A stretch of DNA of 64,000 bases from Paenibacillus lupini (GCF_011761355.1 NZ_JAASRW010000001.1:1-64000), one strand, 5' to 3'. Shown: positions 27,314 through 36,422, numbered from the stretch's first letter. Notes: generated by a model from the sequence alone, not told the origin. A program made the numbers and translations.

Positions 27314-28642
27314 TTACATCGCCTGTAATCCGGCTTGATTGAGAAGGTTCCATGGTTTGTTGTAATGCGGCTGGAAGAAGAAGTCGACGAAGGTAAGTTC
27401 ATTCATCGTCATGCTGTTCTGGATGCAGACCGACATCGTATTAATGGCCTGAGTTAAATCATCCTTCGACATGACTTGAGCTCCGACAATTCGGCCTGTA
27501 TTTGCTTCATAGACTACTTTGAGCTGCACTTTCTCGTAGGTTGGCATAAACTCAGGGCGGTCGTTGTCCTCGATTGTGACAGTTTTCACATTCATGCCTG
27601 CATCAAGTGCAGCAAGCTCAGTTAATCCTGTCGATGCGATGTTGCTGTCATATATTTTAATACCCGAAGTACCTTGTGTGCCCATATAACGGACAGTTGG
27701 CTCTATCAGGTTGCGGGCGACTAATGTTCCCATTCGTACGGCGTTTGTTGCCAGAGGAATGTAAGCATGTTTATGCGTCGGATTGTAATAGACGGCGCAG
27801 CTGTCACCGGCTGCGAATACATCAGGATGGCTGGTACGCATATACTCATCTACGATAATGGCTCCGTTAGGCAGCATGTCGACCTGGCCTCTTAACAGAT
27901 CCGTATTAGGCCGGAAACCGATGCATAAGACGACCAGATCCGTCTCATACTCCCCAGCTGTTGTTACGACTTTGGCAACTTGACCATCTTCGCCGAGGAA
28001 GCCAGTCACGGTTTGAGCAAGCTTGAGTTCAATACCACGCTGCTGCAGTTCTCCCTCAATGGCATCTGTAAATTCACGATCAAGATATTTGAACAGGATT
28101 CGGTCCATATTATCAATTAGTGTGACCTGCTTGCCAAGCTGCTCGAACGCTTCAACAAGCTCGATGCCGATATAGCCTGCACCAATAACGGTGATTCGTT
28201 TGGCGTGCTTCGCTTTTTCTATGATGGTCTGCGCGTGGTTGTAGTTTTTGCACAGCAGGATATTGTCCAGCTCCATACCTTTAAGCTTCGGAATAATCGG
28301 CCACGATCCAGTCGTCACGACAAGCTTATCGTACTCGTCAAGTTGTTCCTCATTCGTTTCGAGATTACGTGCCAGAATAGTCTTGGCTTCTGTATGGACT
28401 TCCAGGACATCATGGCGCAAGTTCATCTTAACTCCCATTGCGGTTAACTGCTCGGGCGATGCGTAGAACAGCTTATTCACATCTTGTACGACGCCGCCGA
28501 CATGGAGGGCAATGCCGCACGAGAGGAACGATACATTGTCATTGCGTTCGTATACCGTAATTTGTGCTTCGGGATAAAGCTTAGCCATTTGAGTAACAGC
28601 GGCGGTACCTGCATGTGTGCAACCAATAACAGCGATCTTCAT
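27314..28642 (-). CDS. nox: NADH oxidase (water-forming), CoA-disulfide-reductase family
   Basis: 442 residues. FAD fold at the N-terminus (MKIAVIGCTHAGTAAV), the single redox-active Cys42 in SFLSCGIAL, NAD fold GAGYIGIELVEAFEQLG near 152-168, FAD-site VFAAGDSCAV, and the C-terminal dimer domain. The L-S-C-G-I-A-L context is that of water-forming Nox of lactic acid bacteria, but a CoA-disulfide reductase activity cannot be excluded. It regenerates NAD+ using oxygen. GAGGAGG precedes the ATG. Three TGTGA-N6-TCACA palindromes lie upstream, indicating redox (Rex) or oxygen (Fnr) control. Confidence 0.88.
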   Translation of the reverse strand: MKIAVIGCTHAGTAAVTQMAKLYPEAQITVYERNDNVSFLSCGIALHVGGVVQDVNKLFYASPEQLTAMGVKMNLRHDVLEVHTEAKTILARNLETNEEQLDEYDKLVVTTGSWPIIPKLKGMELDNILLCKNYNHAQTIIEKAKHAKRITVIGAGYIGIELVEAFEQLGKQVTLIDNMDRILFKYLDREFTDAIEGELQQRGIELKLAQTVTGFLGEDGQVAKVVTTAGEYETDLVVLCIGFRPNTDLLRGQVDMLPNGAIIVDEYMRTSHPDVFAAGDSCAVYYNPTHKHAYIPLATNAVRMGTLVARNLIEPTVRYMGTQGTSGIKIYDSNIASTGLTELAALDAGMNVKTVTIEDNDRPEFMPTYEKVQLKVVYEANTGRIVGAQVMSKDDLTQAINTMSVCIQNSMTMNELTFVDFFFQPHYNKPWNLLNQAGLQAM

Positions 28643-28664
28643 AGAAAATTCCTCCTCAATTTCC

Positions 28665-28680
28665 TGTGAAATAATTCACA
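28665..28680. promoter_or_regulatory. Rex/Fnr-type palindrome 1
   Basis: TGTGAAATAATTCACA, with flanking bases C...A; fits both the Rex consensus (TTGTGAA-N4-TTCACAA) and the Fnr consensus (TGTGA-N6-TCACA). It lies 22 bases before the nox start codon, in the leader. Confidence 0.7.
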
Positions 28681-28787
28681 AACATCGTTGCAAAAAAGGA
28701 AGCAGACCATATTAGGGGATGAAGAGTAGGGTTGGTTGGTGGTGGCGGCTTCCGATAAAAAGGGATGATATAGAATGCAACTTGTTA

Positions 28788-28803
28788 TGTGATTTAATTC
28801 ACA
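28788..28803. promoter_or_regulatory. Rex/Fnr-type palindrome 2
   Basis: TGTGATTTAATTCACA, near the predicted nox start of transcription (about +18), a repressing position. Confidence 0.7.
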
Positions 28804-28820
28804 ATCCTTTTGTTGCTTTT

Positions 28821-28849
28821 ATCATATGCGAGATATTCGAATTTGACAA
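28821..28849 (-). promoter_or_regulatory. Probable sigma-A promoter of nox
   Basis: On the minus strand TTGTCA (28844-28849), 17-base spacer, TATGAT (28821-28826). Palindrome 3 abuts the -35 box upstream and palindrome 2 lies just downstream of the start. Confidence 0.6.
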
Positions 28850-28854
28850 GGGGT

Positions 28855-28870
28855 TGTGATTAATTTCACA
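28855..28870. promoter_or_regulatory. Rex/Fnr-type palindrome 3
   Basis: TGTGATTAATTTCACA, immediately upstream of the nox -35 box, a possible activating position. It also follows a TTGACA (28843-28848) on the plus strand, so it may affect the RsmF-like gene too. Confidence 0.65.
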
Positions 28871-29004
28871 TATTCATCACAAATGATGAATAAAGGGCTG
28901 CGGATAGCTAAATCATGAATTCATCTTTGAATTCAAGGAGCATTGGAGTATACTCGAAGTTATATTTCAAAGAGCGTTTAAGCTGCTTGCAAGGGGATGA
29001 CCAG

Positions 29005-30612
29005 ATGTCAGGCTATTTGCCGATTGCTTTTACAACAAAGATGAAATCACTGCTTGGAGAAGAATATGATCGTTTTATCTCTTCTTATGATGACCCGCGC
29101 TTGTACGGGATTCGCGTAAATCGGTTAAAGCTTAACGGTGAAGCATGGAAAGCGATATCTCCACTGGGAGATGCTATCCGTCCAATACCTTGGGTAGAAG
29201 ATGGCTACTATTATGAAGAAGGTGCAAGACCAGGCAAGCATCCGCATTATCATGCCGGTCTTTACTATATTCAAGAGCCAAGTGCGATGGCTCCTGTGGA
29301 ATTGCTGGATGTTCAACCAGGGCAGAAGGTGCTGGATCTGTGCGCGGCGCCTGGCGGCAAGTCCACTCAAATCGCGGCAAAGCTGCAAGGCAGCGGTGTT
29401 CTAGTCAGCAATGATAATGCAAAAGAACGGACGAAGGCATTAGCGAAAAATATCGAGCTTGCCGGTGTTCGCAACGCGGTCATTCTCAATGAGGAGCCCT
29501 CAGCACTTGCTCCAGCATTCGGGCAATGGTTCGACCGTATTCTCGTAGATGCCCCATGTTCAGGTGAAGGCATGTTCCGCAAGGACGAGTCAATGATCGC
29601 AGAGTGGGAGAAGCATTCTATTGAACGCTGCTCAACTATGCAGCGGCATATTTTACGTGATGCGGCTGCTATGCTTGCCCCTGGCGGCATACTTGTCTAT
29701 TCGACTTGTACGTTCTCTCCTGAGGAGAATGAATCACAAATCGCCGAGCTGCTTGCCGAGCTGCCAGACTTTGAAGTCGTACAAGTGGAACCTCTTTACG
29801 GCTGGAAGAATGGACAGCCTGATTGGGCGGGCGAAGCAGGGCGCGAACTCGCACCTGCGCGCTTAGCCTCTCTTTCTGGTACGGTTAGACTCTGGCCCCA
29901 TCATATTGAAGGGGAAGGGCATTATGCGGCAGTGCTGAGACGCAAGGAGTCTGACGAGGCAGCTGCTATTTCTCCTGATATCGAAGCTCAGAAAGAGACG
30001 CGTAAGAAGCATCCAAAGGGCAATGCGGGAGCTACTTTGCGCGCAGCCGAGAAACGTGGTGCTCAAGGGGCGAAGGATGTTGGTAAGCTGAACAAAGCGC
30101 CTGAGCGTAATAATGGACGTCATACAGGCCGTGGTCAAACAGAGACGATAGATCCGTCAGCGATGTGGCTTGATTTTGTGGAGCGGGAGTTGTCAGATGC
30201 TTTCGAAGCCACGGGAACCGTTCAATGCTTTGGCTCAAGAGTTTATCTTCAGCCAGCTTCCTTGCCTTCTTTGGACGGGCTGCGTGTCGTCCGTGCTGGC
30301 TGGTACGTTGGGGACGCGGGGCGTAATAAGTTCGAGCCGTCACAAGCGCTTGCCTTGGGACTGCGCCAATCTGAAGCAGTGCGTTCGATTAATATGCAGT
30401 CGGATGATCCTAACGTTATACGTTATTTGAAGGGCGAGACCCTGTTTGTAGAAGCGGGTCAGTTAACGATTGCACAAAGGGAGGGCAAGACGCCTCAACC
30501 TTTGAAAGGATATGCCTTAGTATGCACGGATGGTTACCCGATCGGATGGGGCAAATATTCGACAGACGGTATGCTGAAGAATGAGCTGCCAGCTGGCTGG
30601 AGGTGGATGTAA
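29005..30612 (+). CDS. RsmF/NSUN-family rRNA (cytosine-5-)-methyltransferase, copy 1
   Basis: 536 residues. SAM site VLDLCAAPGGKSTQIAA, ILVDAPCSGEGMFRKD and the catalytic YSTCTFSPEEN are all present, so both active-site cysteines exist. A basic, low-complexity linker (about 310-380) joins the methyltransferase to a C-terminal RsmF-like PUA-type domain (from DFVERELSDAFEATG to KNELPAGWRWM). It methylates a cytosine of ribosomal RNA. AAGGGG is 8 bases before the chosen ATG; the upstream ATG at 28915 is unsupported. Start of an operon with the RsuA-like and HAD genes. A paralogue lies on the other strand at 32567. Confidence 0.85.
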   Translation: MSGYLPIAFTTKMKSLLGEEYDRFISSYDDPRLYGIRVNRLKLNGEAWKAISPLGDAIRPIPWVEDGYYYEEGARPGKHPHYHAGLYYIQEPSAMAPVELLDVQPGQKVLDLCAAPGGKSTQIAAKLQGSGVLVSNDNAKERTKALAKNIELAGVRNAVILNEEPSALAPAFGQWFDRILVDAPCSGEGMFRKDESMIAEWEKHSIERCSTMQRHILRDAAAMLAPGGILVYSTCTFSPEENESQIAELLAELPDFEVVQVEPLYGWKNGQPDWAGEAGRELAPARLASLSGTVRLWPHHIEGEGHYAAVLRRKESDEAAAISPDIEAQKETRKKHPKGNAGATLRAAEKRGAQGAKDVGKLNKAPERNNGRHTGRGQTETIDPSAMWLDFVERELSDAFEATGTVQCFGSRVYLQPASLPSLDGLRVVRAGWYVGDAGRNKFEPSQALALGLRQSEAVRSINMQSDDPNVIRYLKGETLFVEAGQLTIAQREGKTPQPLKGYALVCTDGYPIGWGKYSTDGMLKNELPAGWRWM

Positions 30613-30613
30613 G

Positions 30614-31363
30614 ATGGCGAAAAAGATGCGTTTGGACAAACTATTATCTCATACAGGTTATGGGACGCGCAGCGAGATCAAGAAGCTGGTGAAGCAGGGA
30701 ATAGTGACGGTTTCAGGCAAAGTCGTCAAGGATAGCGGACTCCTGGTTGATCCGGAGCTGGACGAAGTTGCCTATGACGGAGAACGGGTGATGTACCGGG
30801 AAGTCATCTATTTGATGATGAATAAGCCTCCCGGTGTTATTTCGGCAACAGAGGATAAGCGGGAGCAGACGGTTATCGATTTACTTGAGCCTGAAGATCA
30901 AATCATGGAGCCCTTTCCTGTTGGAAGACTGGATAAGGATACGGTTGGTCTGCTGCTGCTGACAAATGACGGGCAGTTGGCTCATGAGCTCCTGTCCCCG
31001 CGCAAGCATGTCCCGAAGACTTATGAAGCTGTAGTGCAAGGGGATGTCGGCGAGAAAGATCAGGAGCAGTTCAAGACAGGCGTGATACTGGATGATGGAT
31101 ATGTGACGATGCCGTCAAATTTGAAGATTTTGAAAAAAGACCATGATGAGGGTGGCGTTACTTCGGTTATATCCCTTACGATAATGGAAGGTAAGTTCCA
31201 TCAAGTGAAGCGGATGTTCGAGTCAGTAGGCAAAAAAGTCGTATACTTAAAGAGAGTATCGATGGGACCACTTGAACTAGATACGGATCTTGAGGAAGGA
31301 ACATACCGTGAATTAACGGACGAGGAGCTTGCGCTTTTGCGGGCTCACCGGGCATCGGAGTAA
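30614..31363 (+). CDS. RsuA/RluB family 16S rRNA pseudouridine synthase
   Basis: 249 residues. S4 RNA-binding domain at 1-60 (RLDKLLSHTGYGTRSEIKKLV), then the catalytic VGRLDKDTVGLLLLTNDG with Asp107. Closest in size and order to RsuA, which modifies U516 of 16S rRNA (YtzG in Bacillus). GGAGGTGG precedes the ATG, which comes one base after the methyltransferase stop, so the two are translationally coupled. Confidence 0.88.
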   Translation: MAKKMRLDKLLSHTGYGTRSEIKKLVKQGIVTVSGKVVKDSGLLVDPELDEVAYDGERVMYREVIYLMMNKPPGVISATEDKREQTVIDLLEPEDQIMEPFPVGRLDKDTVGLLLLTNDGQLAHELLSPRKHVPKTYEAVVQGDVGEKDQEQFKTGVILDDGYVTMPSNLKILKKDHDEGGVTSVISLTIMEGKFHQVKRMFESVGKKVVYLKRVSMGPLELDTDLEEGTYRELTDEELALLRAHRASE

Positions 31364-31385
31364 ATATAGAGATAGGAGTGGGGAA

Positions 31386-32183
31386 ATGACACTGCAGTAT
31401 GATTTGATTGCACTTGATGTGGATGGTACGTTATTAACGGATGACCACCAATTGACAAGCAAGACGCGTGAGGCTGTGCGGGAAGCGGCTGAACGCGGAG
31501 CGGGTATTGTGTTATGCACCGGCCGTGCTCCTGTAAGTGTATTTCCGGTTCTGGAGGAGCTGGGACTTAACGGAGTCATAATTACGCATAACGGCGGAGC
31601 GACAATTAATTCAGACACAAGAACAATCATTCATCAATATGAGATTGCACCGCAGCAGCTTGAGCCGTTTCTGGCCTATTGCCGGACGAACCATGTTCAC
31701 TTTGACTTAAATACAGCCTTCAGTATGATGGTGGAATCGATGACACCTGAGCTTGAGGATATGTACAGCAAGTTCCATGCTGCACCGTCCATTCTGGAGC
31801 GTGGGACACAGCTGCCTGAAGGGCTTGTGAAGTTTACGATATTTGGTGACAAGGAAGAGATGGACCGCGTGCAGAAAGATTGGGAGCAATGGCCGCCATC
31901 GCTGTTGACCATTCGCAGCGGAGACTTCTTTATCGACGTCCATCATCCGGAGGCAAGCAAAGGCAGAGCCCTGCAGCAGTTTGCTCTTAGTCAAGGGATT
32001 GACCGGAGCCGGATTCTGGCGATCGGTAATTATTTTAACGATATCTCCATGCTAGAGTACGCCGGATGCGGAATTGCGATGGGCAATTCACCTGACGGGG
32101 TAAAAGAAGCAGCAGATGCTGTAGCGCGTTCAAATGCTGAAGACGGCGTTGCGCATGCCTTACGTGAGTTCGCTTGGAGCTAA
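31386..32183 (+). CDS. Cof-type HAD superfamily phosphatase
   Basis: 265 residues. HAD motif I DVDGTLL near the N-terminus, motif II in VLCTGRAP, motif III Lys in KGRALQQF and motif IV GNYFNDISMLEYAGCGIAMGNS, with the C2B cap between. It hydrolyses phosphate from sugar phosphates, pyridoxal phosphate or FMN; substrate unknown. Position IV reads N-Y-F-N-D where G-D-x-x-N-D is usual. ATAGGAGTGG precedes the ATG. Third gene of the operon. Confidence 0.88.
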   Translation: MTLQYDLIALDVDGTLLTDDHQLTSKTREAVREAAERGAGIVLCTGRAPVSVFPVLEELGLNGVIITHNGGATINSDTRTIIHQYEIAPQQLEPFLAYCRTNHVHFDLNTAFSMMVESMTPELEDMYSKFHAAPSILERGTQLPEGLVKFTIFGDKEEMDRVQKDWEQWPPSLLTIRSGDFFIDVHHPEASKGRALQQFALSQGIDRSRILAIGNYFNDISMLEYAGCGIAMGNSPDGVKEAADAVARSNAEDGVAHALREFAWS

Positions 32184-32191
32184 ACATAACG

Positions 32192-32241
32192 AAAGAAGGG
32201 GCAGCCCCTGGTCATAAGACCATTTAGGCTGCCCCTTCTTC
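32192..32241. terminator. Hairpin terminator after the HAD gene
   Basis: GAAGGGGCAGCC pairs with GGCTGCCCCTTC around a partly paired loop. T content after the stem is modest (CTTCTTC). Confidence 0.65.
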
Positions 32242-32261
32242 ATGTGGTAGGTTTGGTATTA

Positions 32262-32360
32262 TTACCAATGATGAAGTCCTCTAACGATGATTACCAGAAG
32301 AATGAAAAGGACAAGGATGAAACCTACCGTATTGACGCCGCCTCCATATACGCCAGACAT
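32262..32360 (-). CDS. YjcZ family small hydrophobic (spore-type) protein, 32 residues
   Basis: Too short for usual gene finders but well supported: a strong AAGGAGG lies 7 bases before the ATG. The product starts MSGVYGGGVN, continues with one hydrophobic segment (GFILVLFILLVIIV) and ends RGLHHW. The FILVLFILLVII core is the hallmark of YjcZ/SscA-type proteins of spore-forming Bacilli, needed for spore coat or sporulation in known cases; the role here is inferred. Confidence 0.8.
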   Translation of the reverse strand: MSGVYGGGVNTVGFILVLFILLVIIVRGLHHW

Positions 32361-32566
32361 GCTAATTCCTCCTTGTAGTTGTATTCCGCTGGAGGGCCTC
32401 TGTCACTCGAGTACAATCGCCCTTCCGTTCGGTATACAGTATTGTATGTGATTTGCCCTGATTCGAATGGACGCTTATCACGGTACATTCATAATTGGGT
32501 AATCACCTAATGAGGAAAGCTTGATCTGCACGGCAGGGAGGAGGATCCCTGACAATCGCCGCTCTA

Positions 32567-33979
32567 TTAGCTGAAGCGGCGAAGCCCTTTCGGCAGGTGA
32601 TTTTTCAACTGACCGCTGCTTGCTTTAGCCCAGCCAAGCGGCAAACCATCAACGGCAACAAGACCCCAGCCGTTTACATCTCCAATGGCAGGAAGGGTCT
32701 CCCCGCGCAGATAAGCGGCAATCTCAGGTGAATCAGGCGGATAGTTCTGTACCCAGGCTGCCTCCTCCGACTGTACGGCGAGAGCAAGCGCATGCGCGGG
32801 CTCCAGCCGGTTCTTACGGATGTCGCCGAGGTGCAGACCAGGCCGTGCGACCTTGAGGCCGTCAAGATCAGCAGCGCCAAAGCTGCCATTGGATTGATGT
32901 GGCAGCCAGTAGAGGGCATCACCGAAGCGAATAGGCTCCCCTGCGCCTAAAGTGAATCCCGGTAATGCCTGCTCGGCAAAGCTGCTCCACAAGGCAAGCT
33001 CAGCTGTGAGCGGCTTTGCTTGCCTTGCTGAACGCTTATCGCGCTCACGCCGTTTGTTTTTGCTGCTGCGGAGGTCAGGTTCGTCGATGTGGCCGACTTT
33101 CAGCAGATCCTCATCCGCAGCTTTGCGGAGCCGGGCTACAAAATGACCTTCTCCACGAACCTGATGCGGCCACAGCCGCTCGATCTGTTCGACGTGGAAG
33201 GAGGGATGAGACACAATGAATTGTTCAATCGTATCTTCATTCTCAGAACGGTTAAACGTACAAGTAGAATAGACAAGCACGCCGCCTGGCTTCAGCATGA
33301 TGGCTGCATGCTCTAATATATCTGCAGAGCGCGCGGCACAATAGGTGACATGCTCTTCCGACCATTCCGTAATAGCGAGTTCATCCTTACGGAACATACC
33401 TTCTCCAGAACAGGGAGAGTCTAACATAATTCGGTCGAAGAAGGCAGGGAAGCGTTTGGACAATTCTTGTGGCGCAGCATTTGTAACAACGGCGTTGCGA
33501 ATGCCCAGCCGCTCTACATTTTCGCTAAGAATCTTAGCTCTTGCAGGATGGATTTCGTTTGCAATAAGTAATCCTTCGCCGTTCATACTGCCAGCAATTT
33601 GAGTCGTCTTGCCGCCCGGAGCTGCAGCGAAGTCTAGTATTGTCTCGCCTGGCTGGGCGTCTAACAGCTCAGCAGCAGACATAGCTGATGGCTCCTGAAT
33701 ATAATAAAGGCCAGCAGTGTGATAAGGGTGCTTGCCCGGTCTTGTAGATTCCTCATAATAATAGCCTGTCTTGCACCAAGGTACTGGTTCCAAATGAAAC
33801 GGCTGCTTAAGAGCAGCAGCCGCATTGTCCCCGATTAGTTGTCGACATTTCAATGGATTAATCCGCAGCCCGAAAGCACGGGCATCGTTGTAACTGTCAA
33901 GAAACCGCTCGGCTTCTTCCCTTCCGAGAAGAGCCTGCATTTGCCGGACATAAGCTTCCGGCAGCTGCACGTTCTTCAA
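32567..33979 (-). CDS. RsmF/NSUN-family rRNA (cytosine-5-)-methyltransferase, copy 2
   Basis: 470 residues. ILDFAAAPGGKTTQIA, IMLDSPCSGEGMFRKDE and VYSTCTFNRSEN give a complete SAM site and both catalytic cysteines. A short basic linker (KNKRRERDKRSARQ) leads to the RsmF-type C-terminal domain ending LKNHLPKGLRRFS. The overall order is that of copy 1 but with a shorter linker. TTG start with GGAG 10 bases upstream. It follows the DEAD-box helicase gene on the same strand after 22 bases, so both are probably one RNA-processing operon. Confidence 0.87.
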   Translation of the reverse strand: MKNVQLPEAYVRQMQALLGREEAERFLDSYNDARAFGLRINPLKCRQLIGDNAAAALKQPFHLEPVPWCKTGYYYEESTRPGKHPYHTAGLYYIQEPSAMSAAELLDAQPGETILDFAAAPGGKTTQIAGSMNGEGLLIANEIHPARAKILSENVERLGIRNAVVTNAAPQELSKRFPAFFDRIMLDSPCSGEGMFRKDELAITEWSEEHVTYCAARSADILEHAAIMLKPGGVLVYSTCTFNRSENEDTIEQFIVSHPSFHVEQIERLWPHQVRGEGHFVARLRKAADEDLLKVGHIDEPDLRSSKNKRRERDKRSARQAKPLTAELALWSSFAEQALPGFTLGAGEPIRFGDALYWLPHQSNGSFGAADLDGLKVARPGLHLGDIRKNRLEPAHALALAVQSEEAAWVQNYPPDSPEIAAYLRGETLPAIGDVNGWGLVAVDGLPLGWAKASSGQLKNHLPKGLRRFS

Positions 33980-34000
33980 TGTACTGCAACTCCTTTATTC

Positions 34001-35737
34001 TTATCTGTTACGACCGCCAGAGCTTGGACCACGCGATGAACCGCCACGCGTCCCGCCTCTGTTACCGTTGTTGCTGCCGCCGCGCGAATCTCGTCCGCCA
34101 CGTGGTGCGCTGCTTGATGGCCCGCGCGAATCTTTATTGCTGCTTGGCCGGCCTTCCCATCTGCCGCCAGTAGAAGCGCCGCGCGTATTGCCGCGTGCTG
34201 CGCCATCTTGAGACCGCTCTCCTCTGCTGCCGCCAGTTGATGGCCCGCGCGAATTGCCGCGTTCTGAACCGCCTTGAGTACGTGTACCGCCACCACGGTT
34301 AGCACCACGAGCATCTCTGCCGCCGCGTCCACTAGATTCACGTTCGCCTTTCCCGCCGCGTTCATTGCTGCCAACTTCCCACGGATTGCTTTCTGTGTTG
34401 CTGGCTACCGCAGCACGTTCCGGCTTGCCGCGTCCGCCTGCTTGTGAACGGCCTGCACTGCCACCGCGTTCATTACGATCGCCTCTGCCGCTGCGTCCGC
34501 CTTGCGCTGGTTTTGAATCACGACCACCGCGACCGCGTCCTCCGCGTTCCGGCTTGCCGCCTCTGTCATAGCTTTTACCTTCGCTGCTAGGACGTGGTGT
34601 AGTAACCTTCACAATTGTGCCGTCCGCTTCCACAGTGCGGCGCTCAAGTACAGCATTGATACTGCGCTCGATATGGGCAACCGCTCCGCGATCATAAGGC
34701 GATGCAATGGTTATTGCAGTTCCGCGTTGTCCAGCACGGCCAGTACGGCCAATACGGTGAATATAAATTTCGGAATCCGTTGGAACATCAAAGTTAAAGA
34801 CATGGGTAACGCCTTCCACATCAAGCCCACGTGCTGCAACGTCTGTTGCGACAAGAATTTGAAGCTTCGCATCGCGGAAACGTTTCATGACTTGCTCACG
34901 TTTAGCTTGTGTAAGATCCCCGTGAAGCTCATCTGATTCAAAGCCATGATCTTGAAGATCCTTGTTTAGTTTTTTCGCGCGAACCTTCGTCCGGCAGAAA
35001 ATAACAGCCAGGTAAGGGCGCTGTGATTCGATCATGGAAATTAGTGCTTTTTGCCGTCCGCGGTCAGTCGTCTCTACAACAAGCTGTTTGATATTGTCCA
35101 AAGTTACGTTTGCGCTTTGAATTTTGATATCAACAGGTACCTTCATATAATTTTCTGCAAGACGTTTAATCGCATCCGGCATTGTAGCAGAGAAGAGCAT
35201 CGTTTGACGAGCACGAGGTGTCTGTTCAACAATGCTTTGTACTTCAGGAAGGAAGCCCATATGCAGCATTTGATCGGCTTCATCCAGTACGAGCATTTTC
35301 AGCTTGCCCAGGTTGATCGTTTCACGTCTCATATGGTCAATCAGACGACCAGGCGTTGCAACAACGATATGTGGTGCGTTATTCAATTTGCGGATTTGTG
35401 CGTCAACATCTTGTCCGCCATACGCGGCAAGAACTTTGGCGCCTACAGCAGGTACCAGCTTTTTCAGCTCGCTAGTGATCTGGATTGCCAATTCACGTGT
35501 TGGAGTAAGAATAAGGGCTTGTACCTGATCTTTAGTAATATCGATTTTCTGCAGGATTGGCAGAGCGAATGCTATCGTTTTTCCTGTTCCTGTCTGAGCC
35601 TGGGCAATGACATCTTGTCCGGACAGGAGGACAGGGATTGCTTTCTTTTGTACAGGCGTAGGGGTTGTAATACCGTCTGATTGCAGAATATCTGTTATCT
35701 CCGGGATAATACCCATTGCACTAAATTCGTTTGACAT
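34001..35737 (-). CDS. DEAD-box ATP-dependent RNA helicase with long RGG tail
   Basis: 578 residues. Q motif, [38 protein letters not shown] and [10 protein letters not shown] are all intact within the first about 340 residues. The last about 190 residues (from GGKPERGGRGRGG) are RGG/RGGS-rich, expected to be disordered and RNA-binding. Role probably in ribosome assembly or cold growth. Second such helicase in the window, different in core sequence from the CshA-like one. Downstream on the same strand is an rRNA methyltransferase. Confidence 0.9.
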   Translation of the reverse strand: MSNEFSAMGIIPEITDILQSDGITTPTPVQKKAIPVLLSGQDVIAQAQTGTGKTIAFALPILQKIDITKDQVQALILTPTRELAIQITSELKKLVPAVGAKVLAAYGGQDVDAQIRKLNNAPHIVVATPGRLIDHMRRETINLGKLKMLVLDEADQMLHMGFLPEVQSIVEQTPRARQTMLFSATMPDAIKRLAENYMKVPVDIKIQSANVTLDNIKQLVVETTDRGRQKALISMIESQRPYLAVIFCRTKVRAKKLNKDLQDHGFESDELHGDLTQAKREQVMKRFRDAKLQILVATDVAARGLDVEGVTHVFNFDVPTDSEIYIHRIGRTGRAGQRGTAITIASPYDRGAVAHIERSINAVLERRTVEADGTIVKVTTPRPSSEGKSYDRGGKPERGGRGRGGRDSKPAQGGRSGRGDRNERGGSAGRSQAGGRGKPERAAVASNTESNPWEVGSNERGGKGERESSGRGGRDARGANRGGGTRTQGGSERGNSRGPSTGGSRGERSQDGAARGNTRGASTGGRWEGRPSSNKDSRGPSSSAPRGGRDSRGGSNNGNRGGTRGGSSRGPSSGGRNR

Positions 35738-35878
35738 TTGTAAATGTTCCTCATTTCATCGATCTCGTTTAACGTTTAGTATAACAGTTGTGCCTTGGAA
35801 GTGCATCTTTCAGCTACATATGCTATGCTGTGCGTCATAAACTATTAAGCATACATGCGAATGAAGGAATGATCAACA

Positions 35879-36076
35879 GTGACAAATGGTACACAGAGAG
35901 CTTCGGTTAAGCCGGGGCTGGAGGTCGATATCGTTCTAAAGCAGGATCAGCGGACAGGTAAGCTGACGCGTGGAATTGTTAAGGACTTGCTTACAAATTC
36001 ACCAAATCACCCTCACGGCATTAAGGTGCGTCTGACAGATGGCCAGGTCGGAAGAGTTAAGCATATTTATACGTAA
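35879..36076 (+). CDS. ywbE: YwbE family protein
   Basis: 65 residues. VKPGLEVDIVLKQDQRTGKLTRGIVKDLLTNSPNHPHGIKVRL is the whole conserved YwbE core, an SH3-like small protein of unknown function. GTG start with AAGGAATGA upstream. First gene of a four-gene operon with tight spacing (16 bp to the next). Confidence 0.9.
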   Translation: MTNGTQRASVKPGLEVDIVLKQDQRTGKLTRGIVKDLLTNSPNHPHGIKVRLTDGQVGRVKHIYT

Positions 36077-36092
36077 GTAAAGGAGCAATGCC

Positions 36093-36395
36093 ATGGCATT
36101 CGGTATTTCCAGGGCTGAAATGACGGCATGGAAGGAAGCGGTCGCCCGCGGGGAGATTGCGTTCCTGACGCATTATTGGGTTGACCCGCGATTTCCAGGT
36201 ATGAAGACTGTGACGAAGGTAGGCTGCTCTGATCTGGATAAGCTGGCAGAGTGGTGTCTAAGGAATGGTCTCAATCCGAAGTATATACATAGACGTGATT
36301 TATTTCCTCATTTTGATCTGCTTGGGCCTAAACAGCGTGAAATCTTGCTTAGGGAGAATCAGTTGGCACAGCTCGAGCGGTTTCATCTTATATAG
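36093..36395 (+). CDS. YneQ-like conserved protein
   Basis: 100 residues, soluble. MAFGISRAEMTAWKEAVARGEIAFLTHYWVDPRFPGM..., TKVGCSDLDKLAEW and PHFDLLG correspond to Bacillus YneQ, function unknown. AAAGGAG precedes the ATG. Part of the ywbE operon. Confidence 0.8.
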   Translation: MAFGISRAEMTAWKEAVARGEIAFLTHYWVDPRFPGMKTVTKVGCSDLDKLAEWCLRNGLNPKYIHRRDLFPHFDLLGPKQREILLRENQLAQLERFHLI

Positions 36396-36422
36396 TCTTT
36401 GGTAAGGGGGAGGAGAATAGAT

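Noticed and set aside
33976..34571. Ala-rich and Pro/Arg-rich frames over the RGG tail of the second helicase
   Set aside because: Out-of-frame readings of the repetitive tail DNA.
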